A DNA stretch of 64,000 nucleotides from Acidimicrobiia bacterium (lineage in GTDB: Bacteria; Actinomycetota; Acidimicrobiia; IMCC26256; JAENVU01), in the NCBI GenBank assembly GCA_025361725.1, contig JANYJV010000010.1, forward strand, positions 16,174 through 80,173, read 5' to 3'. Numbering within the stretch: the first letter of the stretch is position 1; the number at the start of each line of letters is the position of its first letter. This document shows, one piece after another, positions 55,736 to 63,614 of this stretch. The position numbers and the translations under genes were made by a program. The notes under the pieces were generated by a model, which did not search any database, had not been told where the DNA came from, and was given only the letters and a program-made list of their open reading frames with translations.

Positions 55736-57361
55736 ATGACTGACACGCATGCTGCGGCAACCGCCGCCGTCGACGCCGCGGCGGCGCTCGTCGGTGCCGC
55801 CGCCCGCCATCTCGCCGAGAACGCAACCGAGAACGGCCGAATTTCGGTGTCCAAACTCGACCAACACCAGGTGGTCGCATACGACCTGGCGCATGCGGCC
55901 GCGGCCGTCGCCGGTTCTCGGGTGATGTTGAGCTACGCGCAACACGGTGACTTCGAGGCCAAGCTCTCCTACACCTACATCGCCGACGTCTTCGCGGACA
56001 TCGTCAGCCGACTCGTCGGACGCGAGGCCGAGTGGGGCGTCGACCCCGCCGACCTCGCGAGCGCACACGATTTCGTGGCGGCGCATCGCGACCCGGCGTT
56101 CCTCGAATCACTCGCCGACGAACTCCCCCGTCACGGCACGGGCCCGGCGCACCTCGACGACGAGTTCGACATGGTTCGAGACACGTTCCACCGATTCGCC
56201 GAAGACAAGATCCGGCCCGTCGCCGAACACATCCACCGCACCAACGCCGACATCCCGGACGACATCATCAACGGCATGGCCGAGATCGGCAGCTTCGGCC
56301 TGTCGGTCCCAGAGGAGTACGGCGGCTTCGCGGCCGGCGGCGAGTCGGACTACCTCGCGATGTGCGTGGCGACCGAGGAGCTGTCGTGGGGTTCGCTCGG
56401 CGCCGGTGGTGCGCTCATCACGCGCCCGGAGATCCTCACGCGCGCGATCGTGAAGGGTGGGACCGAAGAGCAGAAGCACGGATGGTTGCCGCAGATCGCC
56501 AGCGGTGAGCGCATCGTCGGCGTGATGGTCACGGAGCCGGACTACGGCTCTGATGTCGCCGGGGTGAAGGTCACGGCGACACCGGTCGACGGCGGATACG
56601 TCATCAACGGCGTGAAGACCTGGTGCACGTTCGCCGGCCGCGCCGACACGCTCATGGTGTTGGCCCGCACGGACTCGGACCGTTCGCTCGGTCACCGCGG
56701 CCTCTCCGTGCTCGTCGTCGACAAGCCGCCCGCACCCGGCCACCACTTCGCGTTCGACGACGGTCGTGACGGCAAGATGGAAGGGCGTGCCATCGACACG
56801 CTCGGCTACCGCGGCATGCACTCCTTCGAGGTGGCGTTCGACAACTGGTTCGTGCCCGCCGAGAACCTGATCGGCATGGACAGCGGTCTCGGCAAGGGCT
56901 TCTACCTCCAGATGGAGGGCTTCGAGAACGGCCGCCTCCAGACCGCAGCGCGAGCAGTCGGCCTGATGCAAGCGGCGTTCGAGGCCGGTCTCGGGTACGC
57001 ACAGGACCGCAAGGTGTTCGGCCGACCGATCTTCGATTACCAGCTGTCGAAGGTAAAGCTCGCCAAGATGGCCGCGCTGATCTGCGCCGGACGACAGTTC
57101 TCCTACGAAGTGGCGCGCATGATGGCGCGCGGCGAAGGGGCGCTCGAAGCCAGCATGGTGAAGGCGTATGTGTGCCGCGCCGCCGAGTGGGTCACGCGCG
57201 AAGCGCTCCAGCTCCACGGGGGCATGGGCTACGCGGAAGAGTTCCCGGTCTCGCGCTACTTCGTCGACGCGCGTGTGCTCTCGATCTTCGAAGGCGCGGA
57301 CGAGACACTGTGCCTGCGCGTGATCGCGCGGCGGCTCACGGAACAGATGCTCTCGGCGTAG
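55736..57361 (+). CDS. (2S)-methylsuccinyl-CoA-dehydrogenase-like acyl-CoA dehydrogenase
   Basis: A 541-aa flavoprotein with a 130-residue N-terminal helical extension, the size and layout of methylsuccinyl-CoA dehydrogenase. After the extension, FDMVRDTFHRFAEDKIRPVA and IGSFGLSVPEEYGG match that enzyme. FTEP-like VTEPDYGSDVAG, NGVKTWCTFAGR and TLGYRGMHSFEVAFD are also characteristic. QLHGGMGYAEEFPVSRYF and IFEGADETL end the acyl-CoA dehydrogenase core. The reaction would convert (2S)-methylsuccinyl-CoA to mesaconyl-CoA. Other long-N-terminus dehydrogenases exist, so the substrate is probable rather than proved. Confidence 0.8.
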   Translation: MTDTHAAATAAVDAAAALVGAAARHLAENATENGRISVSKLDQHQVVAYDLAHAAAAVAGSRVMLSYAQHGDFEAKLSYTYIADVFADIVSRLVGREAEWGVDPADLASAHDFVAAHRDPAFLESLADELPRHGTGPAHLDDEFDMVRDTFHRFAEDKIRPVAEHIHRTNADIPDDIINGMAEIGSFGLSVPEEYGGFAAGGESDYLAMCVATEELSWGSLGAGGALITRPEILTRAIVKGGTEEQKHGWLPQIASGERIVGVMVTEPDYGSDVAGVKVTATPVDGGYVINGVKTWCTFAGRADTLMVLARTDSDRSLGHRGLSVLVVDKPPAPGHHFAFDDGRDGKMEGRAIDTLGYRGMHSFEVAFDNWFVPAENLIGMDSGLGKGFYLQMEGFENGRLQTAARAVGLMQAAFEAGLGYAQDRKVFGRPIFDYQLSKVKLAKMAALICAGRQFSYEVARMMARGEGALEASMVKAYVCRAAEWVTREALQLHGGMGYAEEFPVSRYFVDARVLSIFEGADETLCLRVIARRLTEQMLSA

Positions 57362-57377
57362 GTCGTACGGTGACGCG

Positions 57378-58682
57378 ATGACCGAGTCGTCTGCGGATTC
57401 GTCGTCCGTCCGGTTCTGGCCGTGGATCGGCTGTATTGCTGCGCTCGGACTCGCCGCGCGCGTCGGATACATCCTCGGCTTCTCCTCCCACCTCAACTTC
57501 GGGCTCGACTCCATCTGGTATCAGCTCGAGGGTGGCGCGTTGGCCTCCGGCCACGGGTACGTCGATCCTCAGCGCCTCTTCGAGTCCGGTCGTGATGTCG
57601 CCACCGCGTTCCGGCCACCGCTGTACCCGGGTCTTCTCGCGGCCGTCGTGTCGTGGATCGGTGAGAGTCGTCAGACCTTGCAGTTGGCGGGCGTAGCCAC
57701 TGGCACCGTGTCCATCGTCGCCATCGGCGTGCTCGGGCGACGGGTTGCTGGATCTCGGGTCGGGATCGTCGCGGCGGCGCTCGCCGCCGGGTCGCCCGCG
57801 TTGATCGGCTTCGACGCGTCACTCATGAGCGAGACCCTGTACGTCCCCATCGTCGCCGGCTTGCTGCTGATGACCTACCGGGCGATCGATCGGCCGTCCC
57901 CGCTGCGTTGGATCGGCGTCGGCGCGCTCTGCGGGCTCGGCGCGCTCACCCGTGGCGACGCCGTGTTGCTCTTCGCCGTCCTCGTGACCCCGAGCGTCCT
58001 GTTCCTGCGCCGGCCGTGGAAGTCCCGACTGGTATTCGGCCTCGCCGCCGTCGCAGGGTTCGCGCTGCTCGTCGGGCCCTGGATCGCCCGCAACCAGTCC
58101 GAGATTGGCCGACCGACCCTGGCCACCCTCGATGCCGGTACCGCGCTCGCCGGGACCAACTGCCCTGCGGTGTACCGGGGCCCCATGATCGGGTTCTGGG
58201 AGAACGATTGCACGCTGCGCCCCGACGATGCCCGCATCAGCGAGGTGGAACGCAACGATCGCCTCCAGCGTGACGGCATCAACTACGCGTTCGACCACGT
58301 GGACCGGTGGCCGGCCGTCGTCCCGGTCCGCGTCCTGCGGCTCTGGGGCCTCTGGGACCCGATCACGCAGTCGCGGCTCGAGCGCGTCGAGAGTCGGAAC
58401 TCCACCTGGCAGGTGATCACCTGGGCCACCCACCTCGTGCTCTTCGGTTTCGCCATCGCCGGCTTCGTCCTCATGGCTCGTCGACACCGCGTCTGGCTCC
58501 CGCTTGCGGCCACCCTCGTCAGCGTGACGCTGGCCGCCGCGTTGTCGTACGGCAAGCAGCGGTTTCTCGCTGCGGCGGAACCGGCACTGTTGGTCACCGG
58601 CGCGTTTGCCGTCGTTGCACTCTTCGACCGCGTTCGAAATCGAGCATCGCCGCCAACGCCGGCTGCGATGCTGACTCCATGA
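57378..58682 (+). CDS. GT-C family (PMT_2-like) membrane glycosyltransferase
   Basis: A 434-aa polytopic membrane protein with about nine helices. The first loop, with the [20 protein letters not shown] and [11 protein letters not shown] segments, is typical of dolichyl/polyprenyl-phosphate sugar transferases (PMT_2, ArnT-like), whose catalytic Asp lies there. It would add a sugar or aminoarabinose-type group outside the membrane. It starts 16 bp after the dehydrogenase stop and overlaps the acetyltransferase by ATGA. Confidence 0.85.
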   Translation: MTESSADSSSVRFWPWIGCIAALGLAARVGYILGFSSHLNFGLDSIWYQLEGGALASGHGYVDPQRLFESGRDVATAFRPPLYPGLLAAVVSWIGESRQTLQLAGVATGTVSIVAIGVLGRRVAGSRVGIVAAALAAGSPALIGFDASLMSETLYVPIVAGLLLMTYRAIDRPSPLRWIGVGALCGLGALTRGDAVLLFAVLVTPSVLFLRRPWKSRLVFGLAAVAGFALLVGPWIARNQSEIGRPTLATLDAGTALAGTNCPAVYRGPMIGFWENDCTLRPDDARISEVERNDRLQRDGINYAFDHVDRWPAVVPVRVLRLWGLWDPITQSRLERVESRNSTWQVITWATHLVLFGFAIAGFVLMARRHRVWLPLAATLVSVTLAAALSYGKQRFLAAAEPALLVTGAFAVVALFDRVRNRASPPTPAAMLTP

Positions 58683-59299
58683 CACTCGTGCCGTTCGAAC
58701 TTCGCGGCGAGGTCGTTCATCTGCAACCGATGGCCCTCGACCACGTCGACGGGCTCGTCGCGGCGGCCACCGTCGATCGGTCCACGTACGGGTTCACGGA
58801 GGTGCCGGCTGACCACGAGTCGATGACCGCCCACGTGTCGCATCTCCTCGAGCTCCAGGCGCGCGGTAGCGACGTTCCGTTCACAACCTGTGACGCGCTG
58901 ACCGGCCGCGTGCTCGGCGCCACGCGCTTCCTCTGGCTTCGCTCGTACTTCGGTCGCGAGGTCCCGGATGCGGTGGAGATCGGCGGCACCTGGCTTTCGG
59001 CCTCCGCGCAACGAACCGGAGCGAACACCAATGCCAAGTTGCTCATGCTCACTCACGCGTTCGAGGTGTGGGGCGTCCAGCGCGTCGACCTGAAGACCGA
59101 CGCGCGCAACGCGCGGAGCCGCGCCGCGATCGAACGGCTCGGCGCACGACTCGACGGCGTCATGCGCAGTTGGCAGCCGTCGCTCGTACCCGGCGAGGAG
59201 GGTCAGGCGCGCGATAGCGCGCTCTATTCGATCATTCCGTCGGAATGGCAGGCAGTACGCGACCGGCTGCGCCGACGTGCGCCGGAAGCTCACGCATGA
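58679..59299 (+). CDS. GNAT acetyltransferase (RimJ/RimL-like)
   Basis: A 206-aa GNAT protein starting [18 protein letters not shown] at ATG 58679, overlapping the membrane glycosyltransferase by ATGA. The core is [20 protein letters not shown], where the usual pyrophosphate-binding RxxGxG is represented by RTGANT, and [23 protein letters not shown], typical of the ribosomal-protein/sugar acetyltransferase subgroup. Its last 68 bp overlap the convergent small cysteine protein gene. Acetyl acceptor unknown. Confidence 0.85.
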   Translation: MTLVPFELRGEVVHLQPMALDHVDGLVAAATVDRSTYGFTEVPADHESMTAHVSHLLELQARGSDVPFTTCDALTGRVLGATRFLWLRSYFGREVPDAVEIGGTWLSASAQRTGANTNAKLLMLTHAFEVWGVQRVDLKTDARNARSRAAIERLGARLDGVMRSWQPSLVPGEEGQARDSALYSIIPSEWQAVRDRLRRRAPEAHA

Positions 59300-59597
59300 G
59301 ATCGAGCACCGCCTGGGCCATCGGGTCGTCGACGGTCGTTGCGTCCCACCGCAGTTCGTCGCCGACCACCGTGACGGTGGTGGTCATGAACCCGCAGCAC
59401 GCGTTCTCGAGCGCCGCGAGTTCACGGGCCAGATCCTCGGCTTCGTGTGAGTGGCGGAACCGCCAACGCATCCCGGTTGCGGTGCGCTCGGAACTCTGCA
59501 GTCCGAGGCTGAACAGACGGGCGTAGGCCTCCAGGCGCGCCGCGGGGGTGTCCGGCGCGTCGGTCAGATCACAGACAATCGGGATCGGTTCGGTCAC
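59232..59597 (-). CDS. Small metal-regulated protein with CC motif
   Basis: A 121-aa protein starting at GTG 59597. The key segment [10 protein letters not shown] holds a vicinal Cys pair (67-68). Cys9 and RFRHSHEAE could add ligands. Similar small ECCxF-type proteins are commonly found beside MerR genes in actinobacteria, but their function is not established. A MerR-type promoter (59638-59669) points directly into this gene. Its 3' end overlaps the GNAT gene by 68 bp. Metal sequestration or trafficking is an inference. Confidence 0.75.
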   Translation of the reverse strand: MTEPIPIVCDLTDAPDTPAARLEAYARLFSLGLQSSERTATGMRWRFRHSHEAEDLARELAALENACCGFMTTTVTVVGDELRWDATTVDDPMAQAVLDLMRELPAHVGAAGRVLPAIPTE

Positions 59598-59637
59598 GGG
59601 AAACCCCTGATTTCGCTTAGTGAATGACGGCCGGCTC

Positions 59638-59669
59638 ACCGTAAACCCTGGAGTATGGTCCAGAGTCAA
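59638..59669 (-). promoter_or_regulatory. MerR-type promoter with 20-bp spacer
   Basis: On the minus strand TTGACT (59669-59664) and TACGGT (59643-59638) are separated by 20 bp. The spacer contains the dyad ACTCTGGA/TCCAGGGT. The overlong spacer with internal dyad is the hallmark of promoters untwisted by MerR activators. It drives the CC-motif gene, and the regulator gene is divergent from it. Confidence 0.85.
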
Positions 59670-59691
59670 GATGTTCTCGGAGGCGGTTCAC

Positions 59692-60072
59692 ATGCGCATC
59701 GGCGAAGTGGCGGAAAAGGCCGGGGTCACCGTTGACACGGTGCGCTATTACGAGCGGCGCGGTCTGCTTGCGCCCGCCGAACGGAAGCCTTCCGGCTACC
59801 GCGTGTTCGACGCCGCCACCGTCGAACGACTCGACCTCGTTCGGCGGCTGCAAGGGATCGGGCTGACCATCGAGGAGATGCGCGACGCTCTTCGCGCCCA
59901 CGACGTCGGCGGCGCAACGTGCGACTCCGAGCGGTGGCGGATCGAGACCGTCCGCGATCGCATCGACACCAAGATCTCCGAACTCGTGGCGCTTCGGGTC
60001 CGGCTCGACGCTGTCCTCACCGCCTGCGTGACGGGCGAGTGCTCACTCGCGCCGACGGGTCCTCGCCCATAA
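59692..60072 (+). CDS. MerR-family metal-responsive activator
   Basis: A 126-aa regulator starting MRIGEVAEKAGVTVDTVRYYE at ATG 59692. The winged helix (1-70) is typical, with RYYERRGLL. The long dimer helix ends with a Cys-containing loop ACVTGECSL (C112, C117) and also has C77. This places it with the metal sensors (Zn/Cd/Pb/Hg types) rather than drug sensors. The operator lies just upstream. The metal is not determined. Confidence 0.92.
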   Translation: MRIGEVAEKAGVTVDTVRYYERRGLLAPAERKPSGYRVFDAATVERLDLVRRLQGIGLTIEEMRDALRAHDVGGATCDSERWRIETVRDRIDTKISELVALRVRLDAVLTACVTGECSLAPTGPRP

Positions 60073-60075
60073 CTA

Positions 60076-60135
60076 CCCCACCGTCCGGCGTCACCAGCGC
60101 TGCGTAGGTCGGCCTGTGCGACGCCAGAGTGTGAG
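60076..60135. repeat. Palindromic repeat B, copy 3 (inverted)
   Basis: CCCCACCGTCCGGCGTC ... GACGCCAGAGTGTG, with the inner GCGCTG block, is the reverse orientation of copies 1 and 2. It begins three bases after the merR stop and ends 15 bp before the acetyltransferase stop, between convergent genes. Confidence 0.9.
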
Positions 60136-60150
60136 TCCTTGCGCGGACTG

Positions 60151-60579
60151 CTACTCATCGACAACCAAACGCTTCCCCAAGCTGACTGCATCGTCGACGG
60201 TGAACCCGATTCGTTTGTAGAACGCGATCGCATCAGGGTTTGTGGCTCGCACTTGCAAGTTGATCTTCGGGCAGCCGAGTTCGCGGAGACGGGTTTCGGC
60301 CGCGTCCATCAAGGCACGCCCGTGACCCGCGCCGCGTTCGGTCGGCTCTACTGCGAGGTAGTTGATCCAACCGCGATGGCCCTCGTACCCCGCCATCACG
60401 GTCCCGACCACGTGGTGGTCCAACGTGCCAACCAGGAGCAGGTCGTCGGCCAGTGCGAGTTTGCGGTCGATGTCACGCGCGGGATCGTTCCACGGTCGAG
60501 TGAGATCGCAGTCGAGCCACAGCGCGATTACGGCATCGGTGTCGTCGACGGCGAAGGGACGAATGCGCAGCGTCATCAT
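60151..60579 (-). CDS. GNAT acetyltransferase (YpeA-like)
   Basis: A 142-aa GNAT protein (Met at 60579 or 60576) overlapping the fusion gene stop by ATGA. The acetyl-CoA loop is VEPTERGAGHGRALM, and NLQVRATNPDAIAFYKRIGF is the YpeA-type C-terminal block. The layout is a complete single-domain GNAT. It is translationally coupled to the nucleotidyltransferase/kinase fusion, so both may act on a similar small molecule or resistance substrate. Confidence 0.9.
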   Translation of the reverse strand: MMTLRIRPFAVDDTDAVIALWLDCDLTRPWNDPARDIDRKLALADDLLLVGTLDHHVVGTVMAGYEGHRGWINYLAVEPTERGAGHGRALMDAAETRLRELGCPKINLQVRATNPDAIAFYKRIGFTVDDAVSLGKRLVVDE

Positions 60580-61592
60580 TCCGCGATCACCGCATCATTC
60601 AGCTGCTCCAGGATCCGATCGACGGTCTCGCTCGCGGTGAGATCGGTCGAGTCGATCCACAGGCCGACGCCGGCGAGCTCGTTGCGTTGCACCCCGTCGA
60701 GTTGCAACCACTGTTCACCCACCGTCTTGTCCGGTCTCTCCGCGTCACGCGCGAATGCCGTCCGAGGGTCGGGTGCGAGCACCACCAGGTGGACCGGCCG
60801 TGCTGCGAGCCGATCGATGAGCAGGTCGATGCGACCACGCGACACGTAGATGTCGTCGATCACAGGCACAAACCCTGCCGCACGCCAGACGTCGGCCGCC
60901 GCCGCCGAGGCGCGCGTACGAATCTGCAGCTGCCGGTTCCACTCGGCCATCGGCCCGTCACCGGCCCAACGTCCCCCGGCCACCACCATCATCTGAAGCC
61001 GATCGGCCTCGACGTGCACGCCGGCCGCGAACCGCTGCGCAAGCAGCCCGGCGACCGTTGTCTTGCCGGCGCCGGGGATGCCGGACACGACGATCACCCC
61101 GGACGGGTCCGCAGTGAGCTCGACGTCGTCGAGGAGTGCGAGGTCATGGTGGTCCACCGGGCGCGGCACGTACCCGGAGTGGAACTCGCGCTGGATGCTC
61201 ACTCCGAGGCACGCAACTTCGCGACCGTCGATTCGGCCGACGGTGAAGCAGTCCGCGGGATATTGGTACTCGCGACCGTGTCCCCATTGGTAGGCCGCGC
61301 CGTCCGTTTCGAAACGAATCGGGTGCAGATCCACTGTCCGCCCGGCGGCCGTTCCCACCACGAGCCGAACCGGCAGGTCGTCGAGTCCCCGCTCGTAGCC
61401 GTGGGCCGTGAGTGCCTTGACGGCGCGCTCGAACCCGTCGTCGGTGATGTCGACGACGAGGTCGAGATCGTCGTGATCACGAGTCTCTCGTGCCGCCAGG
61501 GCATCGATCCCCCAGCCGCCTTCGACCCACGCCCGCACGTCGGCTCGCTCCAGCGCATCGAGCACACGGTGAACCTCGCCCGACGGCATCAT
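60576..61592 (-). CDS. Fusion: lincosamide/aminoglycoside nucleotidyltransferase-like domain plus P-loop kinase
   Basis: A 338-aa protein starting MMPSGEVHRVLDAL at ATG 61592; the ORF-track extension reads the adjacent repeat B. Residues 1-155 resemble LnuA/AadA-type nucleotidyltransferases: AWVEGGWGIDALA, with DHDDLDLVVD giving the metal acids. Residues 160-338 are a P-loop kinase with SGIPGAGKTT (170-179) and a lid region like chloramphenicol phosphotransferase-type enzymes. Both families are often small-molecule or antibiotic modifiers. A joined form is uncommon. Whether it gives resistance is unknown. Confidence 0.78.
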   Translation of the reverse strand: MMPSGEVHRVLDALERADVRAWVEGGWGIDALAARETRDHDDLDLVVDITDDGFERAVKALTAHGYERGLDDLPVRLVVGTAAGRTVDLHPIRFETDGAAYQWGHGREYQYPADCFTVGRIDGREVACLGVSIQREFHSGYVPRPVDHHDLALLDDVELTADPSGVIVVSGIPGAGKTTVAGLLAQRFAAGVHVEADRLQMMVVAGGRWAGDGPMAEWNRQLQIRTRASAAAADVWRAAGFVPVIDDIYVSRGRIDLLIDRLAARPVHLVVLAPDPRTAFARDAERPDKTVGEQWLQLDGVQRNELAGVGLWIDSTDLTASETVDRILEQLNDAVIAE

Positions 61593-61645
61593 TGCCGCAC
61601 CGTACCGGCCACAGTCTCCACTCCGACCCAGACTTTCAAGCCCTC

Positions 61646-61706
61646 CCCCACCGTTCGGCGTCACCAGCGCTGCGTGGGTCGGCGTCAACGACGCCGGAGT
61701 GTGGGG
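61646..61706. repeat. Palindromic repeat B, copy 4 (inverted)
   Basis: A 61-bp palindrome: CCCCACCGTTCGGCGTC ... GACGCCGGAGTGTGGGG. Unlike the others it lies between divergent genes, between the fusion-gene start (61592) and the membrane-protein start (61751), so it cannot work only as a transcription terminator. Confidence 0.92.
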
Positions 61707-61750
61707 TGAGGGGCGTCGAGGGTCGGGCGATCACCTGACAGGCTGCACGC

Positions 61751-62431
61751 ATGACCGAGCCGGGCCCGGAGCCGTCCCGACATCGCGGTCGGATCACGGC
61801 ACTGGCGATTCCGATCGTCGCGTTCACCATCTCGGGCTACGTCGGCAATGCCCTCGCACCGACCTTGGCGCACGACGCGCCCATCGTGCTGCTGCTCCTG
61901 AACCCCCGGCTGCGCTGGCTGTTCCTCGCGTCGGCCAAGGTCGAAACCCTGTGGTTCTTCCTGATTCCTCTCGTACGCGGCTCCGTGCTGCTCACGGTGT
62001 ACTTCCTGCTCGGGCGCTGGTTCGGCGACGCAGCGCTGCGGTGGCTCGAAGCGAAGAGCGGCAACGCGATGCGTCCGATGCTCTGGATCGAGCGCAAGTT
62101 CCACCGGGCGCGCATTCCGATCACGTTCTTCTTCCCGGGCACGATCGCCGCAATGCTCGCCGGCGCCGACGGCATGTCCGCACCGCTGTTCTTCGGCGTC
62201 GCGCTCTCGAGTATCACCCTGCGGGTGTGGGCAGTCCGCTCGCTCGCGGATGCGTTCCGCGGGACGCTCTTGCAGGTACTCGACTGGGTCGGCGCAAATC
62301 AGTTGTGGCTCACATTCGCATCGATCGGCAGTGTGATCGCGTGGGTGGCATGGTCCAACCGGCACGGCATCGAGCCGATCGAGAACATCGATGATTTCGT
62401 CGACGACGTCGACCGGCCGCCAGTCCCCTGA
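61751..62431 (+). CDS. VTT/DedA-like membrane protein
   Basis: A 226-aa protein with about four hydrophobic segments. The region RIPITFFFPGTIAAMLAG and GMSAPLFFGVALSSI, with a reentrant-type Pro/Gly, resembles the VTT (DedA/TMEM41) fold, and an acidic C-terminal tail ends it. DedA proteins move lipids or ions across the membrane. The assignment is from pattern only. The stop is directly adjacent to the sarcosine-oxidase-like stop on the other strand. Confidence 0.6.
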   Translation: MTEPGPEPSRHRGRITALAIPIVAFTISGYVGNALAPTLAHDAPIVLLLLNPRLRWLFLASAKVETLWFFLIPLVRGSVLLTVYFLLGRWFGDAALRWLEAKSGNAMRPMLWIERKFHRARIPITFFFPGTIAAMLAGADGMSAPLFFGVALSSITLRVWAVRSLADAFRGTLLQVLDWVGANQLWLTFASIGSVIAWVAWSNRHGIEPIENIDDFVDDVDRPPVP

Positions 62432-63511
62432 TCAGCGCGAAAATTGGAAGCGTTCCGGCGCGTCGTCGCCATCGACAAGGTCGGCGATCATCCGGCCGAC
62501 GAGCGGCGCGAATTTGAAGCCGTGCCCTGAACACGGTGACGCCACGACGATCGGGCCGACGCGATCGAGCACGAAGTCTTCGGTCGGCGTGGTGGTGTAG
62601 AGACACGTCGTCTCCGTGGCCGGGACGGGGACCAGACCGGGCATCCACCGCTCGACGAACTGCACGATCCGCTCGCGGCTGCCGGGATCGACCATGCCGT
62701 CGCGAGTGTCGGCATCCACCTGCGGACCGGTGTGATGTTCGGCCAACTTCACACCTTCACCCGGCGTCTCGAGTCCGTAGATCGTCATGCCGCCCTCGTG
62801 GTGGATGAAGCTCGGCCACCACGACGGCGTCTCCGAAGGTAAGAAGTGGAAGACCGACTCTTGGGTGACGTGCAGCGGTGGTATCGGCGCGAGATCGTGC
62901 AGCAAACCTGCGCACCACGCCCCGGCCGCGACCACGACCACATCGGCGTCAAACGCCAGATCGTCCAGCACGACGCGCGCCCCCGCACCGTCCGGTTCGA
63001 CGGCCTTCACGGCCTGGTCCCACACGAAGTTGGCACCGTTGCGCTGCGCCTGTTCGATCATGGCCAAGCGCGCCGCACCGGCCGCGATCCGGCCACCGCC
63101 CGGCTGGAACACCACCGAACCCTCGAAGCGCATTCCGGGCCATCGCTCCTGCGCGACATCCGGTGTCAGCAGCTCGACGGGTACGCCCTCGGCGTCCATC
63201 GCGGCCAGCACTTCGGTCACCTGGGCCGCGTCACCGTGGTCGACCGAACCGGTCGACACGATCAGACCGAGTCCGGCCTCCTGCTCGAGCTCGTGCCAGA
63301 CCTCCAACGATTCGCATCCGAGGCGGACCCAAAACGGGTCGGGGTAGCCGAGGCGAAAGATTCGGGACGCGCCGTGCGAGCTCCCACGATCGTGACCATC
63401 CTCGAACTGTTCGACGACCGTGACCCGGTCCCCGCGTCGGGCGATCTGCCACGCCGCCGCAGCACCCATCACCCCTGCGCCGACGATGACCACTTCTCTT
63501 GGCGCCATCAC
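62432..63511 (-). CDS. Sarcosine-oxidase-like flavoprotein (covalent FAD type)
   Basis: A 359-aa FAD-dependent amine oxidase of the monomeric sarcosine / N-methyltryptophan oxidase family. The Rossmann motif is VIVGAGVMGAAAAW. The substrate-side segment DRGSSHGASRIFRLGY corresponds to the MSOX GSHHGDTR region. TETTCLYTTTP keeps the Cys that links FAD covalently (Cys303), and SPCSGHGFKFAPLVG is the family signature. It oxidises a secondary amine or N-methyl amino acid. Substrate unknown. The start is ATG 63511 or 63508. Confidence 0.92.
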   Translation of the reverse strand: MMAPREVVIVGAGVMGAAAAWQIARRGDRVTVVEQFEDGHDRGSSHGASRIFRLGYPDPFWVRLGCESLEVWHELEQEAGLGLIVSTGSVDHGDAAQVTEVLAAMDAEGVPVELLTPDVAQERWPGMRFEGSVVFQPGGGRIAAGAARLAMIEQAQRNGANFVWDQAVKAVEPDGAGARVVLDDLAFDADVVVVAAGAWCAGLLHDLAPIPPLHVTQESVFHFLPSETPSWWPSFIHHEGGMTIYGLETPGEGVKLAEHHTGPQVDADTRDGMVDPGSRERIVQFVERWMPGLVPVPATETTCLYTTTPTEDFVLDRVGPIVVASPCSGHGFKFAPLVGRMIADLVDGDDAPERFQFSR

Positions 63512-63614
63512 CTCAGGCTAGAAGCAACGCCGAGGCTCGCCGCGGTTCTCAACCTCATTTTGAGCGCTCAAAAACCGTCTGATTCGTGGTGCAACGCGCG
63601 TCTGGATCGCGACG

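Noticed and set aside
61593-61688. Extra N-terminus of the nucleotidyltransferase ORF up to 61688
   Set aside because: It is a translation of repeat B and intergenic DNA; the ATG at 61592 gives the natural domain start.
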